Source: Dehalococcoidia bacterium (lineage in GTDB: Bacteria; Chloroflexota; Dehalococcoidia; Dehalococcoidales; UBA1222). From it: a stretch of DNA of 27,222 nt. The notes under the pieces are model-generated. The model had not been told where the DNA came from and searched no databases. It worked only from the letters and a program-made list of their open reading frames with translations. The stretch spans positions 1-27,222 of the forward strand of contig WRNP01000010.1 in assembly GCA_009776515.1 (NCBI GenBank), written 5' to 3'. The position numbers and the translations under genes are program-made. Position 1 is the stretch's first letter. Each line of letters begins with the position of its first letter. This document shows, piece by piece, positions 23,329-27,222 of the stretch.

Positions 23329-24327
23329 TTGGCACATGATCGTTTAACTAGCAAAAAATATCATTCACTAACGAACACAACGGATGATCGTTTAACCACT
23401 CCCCTAGCACACCTTATAGGTAAGCCGAACTTATGGGGAAGACTTGACGCATTTCTAAATATCGCAGAAGCCACAGATCGCTCACCTAACACTATCCTCA
23501 GCTACAGAGCTATCATCGGCGATTTCATAAAGTTCGCCAACGCACATGAAGCTGTTATGCCAGGTGATATAAACGAAGAACACATAGTGGCATACATTAT
23601 TCACAAACGTAAAACTTGCGGCGGGGTAAGCATAAACACAATCTTCAAACATATTAGAGCATGGTTTAATTGGATGATTAGCAGACACATAATAGAATCC
23701 TCACCGCTTGCCAACCTAAAAGCACCAACTCTGCCAAAAACAGTCATTAAACCACTAACAGAGGAACAGCTTCAACAGCTATTAGATTGTTGCGCCAAAA
23801 ATATAGGAGGGATTAGAAACAAAGCTATCATATTGCTAATCTACGATAGCGGCTTACGTAGAAGCGAGGTTTCAGGAATTAAGCTCATAGACGTTGACCT
23901 AAAGCGCAATGCTATCAAGGTTATGGGAAAAGGCGCAAAAGAACGTTATGTCGCCATAGGAAATCTTGCCAAGAACACCATAATGGAATATCTCTATATG
24001 CGCAATGACTCGCTACCCTGGTTATTCGTAACACACAAAGAAAAGCAAGAAAATATGAAGCCAGAGAATGTCTACTTGAACATTAAGCGCATCATGCGCG
24101 CCGCAGGGATTACCGGAGTAAAAACCGGACCGCATACACTACGCCATTCATTCGCCACAGCGAGCATCAAGAACGGTGCAAATCTTTTCTATGTGCAATC
24201 ATTACTTGGACATTCGACACTCACGATGACACGCCGGTATGCGGCCACAGTAGACAGTGAAGAAGCTATCAAACACCACCACAGTTTCAGCCCAGCAGAC
24301 AAACTGAACAGCAATAAAAGGAGATAA
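23329..24327 (+). CDS. int: Tyrosine recombinase / integrase
   Basis: A 332-aa integrase of the XerC/D-like phage group. A core-binding SAM-like domain covers about residues 36-125, and the catalytic domain about 140-310. Active-site residues are R177 (SGLRRSE), K201 or K204 (GKGAKER), H269 and R272 (PHTLRH), H295 (LLGHS) and nucleophile Y304 (TRRYA). It is predicted to recombine the 43-bp att sites. The start given is TTG 23329, and no ATG exists until residue 77, beyond the domain start. The N-terminus repeats DRLT at residues 4-7 and 20-23 because of a 13-bp DNA repeat. The gene lies 36 bp after the tRNA, same strand. Confidence 0.93.
   Translation: MAHDRLTSKKYHSLTNTTDDRLTTPLAHLIGKPNLWGRLDAFLNIAEATDRSPNTILSYRAIIGDFIKFANAHEAVMPGDINEEHIVAYIIHKRKTCGGVSINTIFKHIRAWFNWMISRHIIESSPLANLKAPTLPKTVIKPLTEEQLQQLLDCCAKNIGGIRNKAIILLIYDSGLRRSEVSGIKLIDVDLKRNAIKVMGKGAKERYVAIGNLAKNTIMEYLYMRNDSLPWLFVTHKEKQENMKPENVYLNIKRIMRAAGITGVKTGPHTLRHSFATASIKNGANLFYVQSLLGHSTLTMTRRYAATVDSEEAIKHHHSFSPADKLNSNKRR
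23336..23396 (+). repeat. 13-bp direct repeat at the start of int
   Basis: ATGATCGTTTAAC occurs at 23336-23348 and 23384-23396, 48 bp apart, within 45-105 bp of attL. It may be an arm-type integrase binding site, and it is also coding (DRLT twice). Confidence 0.45.
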
Positions 24328-24329
24328 AA

Positions 24330-24455
24330 ATGCTCGGAAAACTACACGGAATATTTTATCATTTTAACGGTTGTATGGTACACGGTTGTCTAGCTATCTT
24401 AATAATAGCATTAGTAGCCGGAGCCGTAATTTTTTTCCTTGCAAATTCATGCTAA
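24330..24455 (+). CDS. 41-aa membrane peptide
   Basis: A short gene immediately after int (2 nt apart) with AAAGGAGA 5-6 nt before its ATG, overlapping the int stop. The peptide has a polar start with His and Cys (MLGKLHGIFYHFNGCMVHGC) and one membrane helix (LAILIIALVAGAVIFFLA). It resembles small holin-like or toxin-like peptides in form only. No homologue is recognised. Its stop overlaps the rep stop by 9 nt in convergent orientation. The strong ribosome-binding site is the main evidence for translation. Confidence 0.6.
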   Translation: MLGKLHGIFYHFNGCMVHGCLAILIIALVAGAVIFFLANSC

Positions 24456-25235
24456 CACATTAGCAAGTTGCATCTTACGCTTATTCACCCGCAGGCGATA
24501 GTCCGAGGCTTCAAGCCAAGCACAAAGCTCGGCTTTTACCTGACGATTACCTGAGTATGCACCGTAGATTTGCTCGGTAAGCGCATGAAACGTAACCATC
24601 ACGCCCTTAAGCATATCTTGAATATGCTTACGCTTATTTTGTTTCTGTTTATACCGGAGCATGCCCAGAGTTTTGCCAAAATAATCAACAATATTTTGAA
24701 GTGCAACCCAATAAGGCTTAACCGGCCACCGGTCACGCTCTTTTGTTTTGCCTGGTTGACGAATAGACAGCCAGTCGACAGAACAATAACGCCACATATC
24801 TGCAAGACGTTCATTCAAATCCGAGAAGCTGTCAACCGAAAACTCTTTTAGCACTTCACGACGCAATTGGAACTCGAATCTCGTAACAGAATCTCCATGA
24901 TGCCAACCGGAGACTTCCCAGAGATTATAAAACCACTCCTTATGTTTTACCTTAACCTCAGCCGTTTTGTCATAGATACGCGCCATGATTGGACCAGAAC
25001 CAATGCTGTAACCAGTAGGATGAAGACCGCTATAATGCTTGCCGATGGAGATTATTTCTTTCTTACGCGCACGACCGACCAGATCACAAGACAGGTCTAT
25101 GTCAGGCAAAGACATTTTGACATCAACAGCAATATCACACCGAGAGACTTTTTCAGTGGTGATAATCGCCCACTGATTCAGCCAACAGAGCACCTTTTCA
25201 TAGGCATGTATATAACCGCAACCCCAAAGAAGCAC
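24447..25235 (-). CDS. Rep_trans family replication initiator / MobT-like relaxase, N-terminally truncated
   Basis: 262 aa from GTG 25235. Family hallmarks are KVSRCDIAVDV (RxDxxxD), GYSIGSGPIMARIYDKTAEVK and VTRFEFQLRREVLKEF, followed by a basic, Trp-rich C-terminal half. Rep_trans proteins nick DNA in rolling-circle plasmid replication and in ICE transfer (NicK/MobT). The conserved reading extends upstream of the GTG (YPEVFITFRSVLLWGCGY) to a TAA at 25284-25286, but the usual N-terminal region of some 80-100 residues is missing and only 155 bp remain before the repressor. The gene may be broken. Confidence 0.75.
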   Translation of the reverse strand: MLLWGCGYIHAYEKVLCWLNQWAIITTEKVSRCDIAVDVKMSLPDIDLSCDLVGRARKKEIISIGKHYSGLHPTGYSIGSGPIMARIYDKTAEVKVKHKEWFYNLWEVSGWHHGDSVTRFEFQLRREVLKEFSVDSFSDLNERLADMWRYCSVDWLSIRQPGKTKERDRWPVKPYWVALQNIVDYFGKTLGMLRYKQKQNKRKHIQDMLKGVMVTFHALTEQIYGAYSGNRQVKAELCAWLEASDYRLRVNKRKMQLANVLA

Positions 25236-25303
25236 ACTACGGAATGTAATAAAGACTTCAGGATACCGCCCTTGGATTGACGCTTAAGTTGTGCTGATGT
25301 CAT
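25178..25303 (-). CDS. Possible 41-codon frame at the rep start
   Basis: An ATG at 25303, with GAGG about 10 nt upstream, opens MTSAQLKRQSKGG and continues out of frame with rep to a TGA at 25178-25180. It could be the remnant N-terminus of rep before a frameshift near AAGGGCGG (about 25265-25275), or an independent peptide with one hydrophobic stretch. Confidence 0.3.
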   Translation of the reverse strand: MTSAQLKRQSKGGILKSLLHSVVCFFGVAVIYMPMKRCSVG

Positions 25304-25440
25304 TTGTTTATTGCCTCAATATTGATTAATGCAATGCCGCACTTTCACCATGTTACAGCAAGAATATCGCTATTGTCAACATCAACATCGCGATGCGCGA
25401 CTTGCGCACTTAAGCAACTACAGGTAACATATGCAACACC
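25282..25440. promoter_or_regulatory. Divergent rep/repressor control region with dyads
   Basis: The intergenic region holds GCTTAAGT (25282-25289) and its inverse ACTTAAGC (25408-25415), and the tight dyad TCGCG-ATG-CGCGA at about 25388-25400. These are candidate operators for the repressor encoded at 25441. No canonical -35/-10 pair stands out. Confidence 0.4.
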
Positions 25441-26253
25441 ATGGATAAAGACACAAATACAGGAACCAAAATTAAAGAACTTCGGAAACAGTTAGGAATT
25501 ACGCAGGCGCAACTAGCTAAAGCTGTTGGAATTTCTTCTAACTACATGACCCAAATAGAAACCGGAAAACGTAAGGGCGTTTTTGTTATAGCCAAAATAG
25601 CCCAAGCATTAGGAGTTAACGCTGAAGTATTAGAAGGCAAAAAACCAGCACCGCCGAGCTTGCAGACCAAGCCAATCAAGGCTTCCTTAGAAGCATTAGA
25701 GAAAATTGTTACCGCTTGTATTCCGATATATGTAGGGCCGCAAGAATTGTCGCATGTTGCAAATACAACAGTTCCTACAGGGTATTTTATGACAGGCTTT
25801 TCTACTACAATAAGTCCATCCGTAAGAGCATACAGAGTAAATTTTGAGGATAACCACCCAGAGGATATTCAAGACGATTACCGAGAACCTATTGAGGAGA
25901 ATGACCGAGAGCCCGCTGATGGCGGAATCCAAGAGTTTATAGAGAATAACGAGCAAGATTATAACCGAGAGCAATTTGAACCCCACAGGATAACATCCCT
26001 AGGGTTTAGATTTGAAGATGATACGGATAATCTTAAAAAGGCAGAGACAATCATTGTAGATACTGCATTATCTCCCAAGAAAGGGGATATTATAGTTATC
26101 ACAACCACAAACCTAATTGATGGCGTGAATTACTCAAACCCCTGCCCATCCGTTTTACGATACCATGGCACACAATCATTGAAAACAGGCAAAGACGGAA
26201 CAACGAAGAGCTTTCACGCCGTAGTCATTGGTGCCTATTATAAGCTTAAATAA
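25441..26253 (+). CDS. CI-like repressor, XRE helix-turn-helix with degenerate S24-type domain
   Basis: 270 aa. The XRE-type helix-turn-helix lies at residues 10-65 (LGITQAQLAKAVGISSNYMTQIETGKRKG). The C-terminal part resembles the LexA/CI peptidase fold (LGFRF, then TIIVDTALSPKKGDIIVI), but the GDSM position reads DDTD (193-196) and the usual lysine position reads R240 (SVLRY). An acidic insert of about 45 residues (136-182) has an 8-residue period with repeated REP. It probably represses the element's rep or int promoters, possibly without SOS-induced cleavage. Divergent from rep. Confidence 0.82.
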   Translation: MDKDTNTGTKIKELRKQLGITQAQLAKAVGISSNYMTQIETGKRKGVFVIAKIAQALGVNAEVLEGKKPAPPSLQTKPIKASLEALEKIVTACIPIYVGPQELSHVANTTVPTGYFMTGFSTTISPSVRAYRVNFEDNHPEDIQDDYREPIEENDREPADGGIQEFIENNEQDYNREQFEPHRITSLGFRFEDDTDNLKKAETIIVDTALSPKKGDIIVITTTNLIDGVNYSNPCPSVLRYHGTQSLKTGKDGTTKSFHAVVIGAYYKLK

Positions 26254-26300
26254 ATAAGCGAGAAAGGGGATAAGCCTTAGGCCGCTTAGCTTTGAGGTTG

Positions 26301-26343
26301 CTGGCAGTCAAAAGGTAGCGGGTTCGAATCCCGCCGGCTCCAC
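26301..26343 (+). repeat. attR core repeat, 3' half of tRNA-Ala with CCA
   Basis: The second 43-bp copy reproduces the tRNA-Ala 3' part from the anticodon loop. It is followed by CA so that CCACCA is intact (26340-26345), unlike the tRNA copy at 23220. It marks the far end of the element. Confidence 0.92.
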
Positions 26344-26416
26344 CAAATGGACCTTGGACGAAATTCTACTATTTCCGTGGTGGTTTCGCTGTTACAATTT
26401 GGTTCTAAGCATGAGA

Positions 26417-26448
26417 AAGGGCAGTTAGCTTTTAGTCTGACTGCCCTT
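26417..26448. terminator. Bidirectional terminator-like hairpin
   Basis: AAGGGCAGT (26417-26425) pairs perfectly with ACTGCCCTT (26440-26448), 9 bp. TTAATTTT follows on + and TTTCT on minus. It lies 10 nt after the stop of the minus-strand 59-aa gene and likely ends it. Confidence 0.65.
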
Positions 26449-26457
26449 AATTTTAGG

Positions 26458-26637
26458 CTATTCGCCTGTATTCATTTGTTGCTTTGCCTGCCACTCCGCA
26501 AATTCGCGCTGACCTTGCTCGCTGTCATAATATTTACGTATCTCAGGCACGATAAATCGTGCGAATTCATTTATGATTGACTGAGGAAGCTCAATTTCGC
26601 TGGCTTTGGAGTGTTTGTGATTTGCGATGTCTTGCAT
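26458..26637 (-). CDS. 59-aa conserved mobile-element protein
   Basis: A small gene starting at ATG 26637 with AAAGGA 8 nt upstream and ending at TAG just before a hairpin terminator. The sequence has IELPQSIINEFARFIVPEIRKYYDSEQ and GQREFAEWQAKQQ. This PEIRxFYxSEEGQxEFxxW-like pattern is, from memory, common in small unnamed proteins of Firmicute phages and conjugative elements. Function is unknown. It lies just outside attR, suggesting the downstream region is also of mobile origin. Confidence 0.7.
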   Translation of the reverse strand: MQDIANHKHSKASEIELPQSIINEFARFIVPEIRKYYDSEQGQREFAEWQAKQQMNTGE

Positions 26638-26708
26638 GTCATGTCCTTTGAGTAGATTGGTTGCTGTATTAAGTTGTTAATAAGCGAGTGGGTACCTAAA
26701 ATCCTCCT

Positions 26709-27130
26709 TTATCTTTCGTGTTCTATGTTGCGTGACTTAACTTGGTTCTTGATTTCCGGCGGTAATTTGTCTACAAACTGCTTTAGGTTATGGTAGTTAG
26801 CTTGCAACTCAGCATGGTCTAATTGTCTCTCAAGACTAAGTTTTCCACCGGCTTCAGCTCTCTTAGTCAGTGATTTGTTCTGGGCTTCGAGATATTCTTA
26901 GGAGTTCTTAACAAGGCTTGTAATCCCCAGCCTGTTTCATCCTCTAATGCTTTAGCGTATAACGGTAAGAAATAGGATAGTTTCCATACAGGGCTGTTAA
27001 CTGAATAGTGTTCTTTCCAGCCTCTGAAACCAAGATGAGGGAACACCAGTGATGCCACGGCATCCAAACATTCGTTGAGATAGTTATCGTCTTCAATAGT
27101 GCCGATATGCTCTTCAGAGCATGCTATCAC
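26709..27130 (-). pseudogene. Frameshifted unknown gene
   Basis: Two adjoining minus-strand frames look like one gene. The upstream part begins at GTG 27130 (or further, to a TAG at 27152) and reads YLNECLDAVASLVFPHLGF ... LQALLRTPK. Near 26898 the coding character moves by one base to EYLEAQNKSLTKRAEAGGK ... SRNIEHER, a charged, helix-rich tail ending at 26709. That second frame has no start codon. Adding one base near 26900 would give one protein of about 145 aa. No family recognised. The start has no ribosome-binding site, and AAAGGAGGA at its stop has no start after it. Confidence 0.55.
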
Positions 27131-27190
27131 CCGACTTTGCCACTTGGTTAGCTAAAAATATCGAAGGCAATTGAAGAAAGTGTTGAAAAG

Positions 27191-27214
27191 GCAAGGCAAA
27201 CCCTTGCTTTTTTT
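27191..27214 (+). terminator. Rho-independent terminator at window end
   Basis: GCAAGG (27191-27196), a 5-nt loop, CCTTGC (27202-27207) and seven T. The A-run before the stem pairs with the Ts, so it may also work on the minus strand. No complete gene ending here on + is visible. Confidence 0.65.
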
Positions 27215-27222
27215 GTGGGCTT

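Larger units (their letters stand above)
23251..26343 (+). mobile_element. tRNA-Ala-integrated small mobile element
   Basis: The element lies between perfect 43-bp direct repeats, 23251-23293 inside tRNA-Ala and 26301-26343 beyond the repressor, giving a 3,050-bp unit. It carries an integrase next to attL, a 41-aa membrane peptide, a Rep_trans protein and a divergent CI-like repressor: the core of an integrative plasmid or integrative mobilizable element. It is more AT-rich than the flanking housekeeping genes. No capsid, conjugation or cargo gene is seen, so transfer would need a helper. Confidence 0.9.

Noticed and set aside
24867..25280. A 137-codon + strand frame opposite rep
   Set aside because: The minus strand carries clear Rep_trans motifs. 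The + frame shows no motif and no ribosome-binding site.
27152..27222. Open + frame to the window end (ending ...KARQTLAFFVG)
   Set aside because: The stretch is better explained by a GC stem with a T7 tail, and there is no start codon or ribosome-binding site.
1..27222. CRISPR array
   Set aside because: No regularly spaced direct repeats of 24-40 bp with unique spacers; the only regular repeats are the 22-bp-period heptamers at the left end.

Overview
The window looks like a chromosomal segment of a bacterium of moderate GC content. I suspect Chloroflexota, class Dehalococcoidia. That rests on the gene complement only (a Fur-cbiM-PDGLE-cbiQ-cbiO metal uptake operon, an orphan acyl-CoA carboxyltransferase, gyrB near rel, DUF951, and radA-ispD-ispF-cysS without disA) and was not tested phylogenetically.

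Layout. 1-187: phased short repeats resembling a transposon end, then a dyad. 188-2153: a NatA/NatB-like two-gene ABC-2 exporter in more AT-rich DNA. 2318-12802: housekeeping genes: an acyl-CoA carboxyltransferase; lexA overlapped by a class II aldolase; rpsT; a SEC-C/YkgJ protein; gyrB; a second YkgJ protein; DUF951; pyrF; and a long rel (p)ppGpp synthetase/hydrolase. 12935-15839: a minus-strand operon fur-cbiM-PDGLE-cbiQ-cbiO, probably a Ni/Co ECF importer with its own metal sensor. 16033-18281: dtd, a tiny SWIM zinc-finger protein and folC. 18282-18878: a 597-bp gap holding a TA-flanked, MITE-like inverted-repeat element. 18879-22915: radA, ispD, ispF and cysS, all on +. 22902-23111: a small membrane protein.

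The most interesting part is 23220-26345. An alanine tRNA (GGC) carries a small integrated element at its 3' end. The element is bounded by a perfect 43-bp direct repeat (23251-23293 and 26301-26343) and is 3,050 bp from repeat to repeat. It encodes a tyrosine integrase, a 41-aa membrane peptide, a Rep_trans-family replication initiator/MobT-like relaxase that appears N-terminally truncated, and a divergent CI-like repressor whose LexA-type protease domain seems to have lost its catalytic residues and gained an acidic insert. The tRNA copy now lacks an encoded CCA, while the distal half-copy keeps CCA. This suggests the insertion replaced the 3' end of the host gene.

Downstream of the element (26344-27222) is AT-rich DNA with a 59-aa phage-type gene, a frameshifted gene and two terminator hairpins. 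It is probably the remnant or edge of another mobile region.

Cross-cutting signals: a GAAC-N4-GTTC LexA operator inside the first codons of lexA, consensus -10 boxes almost touching the rel and cysS start codons (short-leader or leaderless mRNAs), and an ispF gene whose only well-placed start is an AUA codon behind a strong ribosome-binding site.
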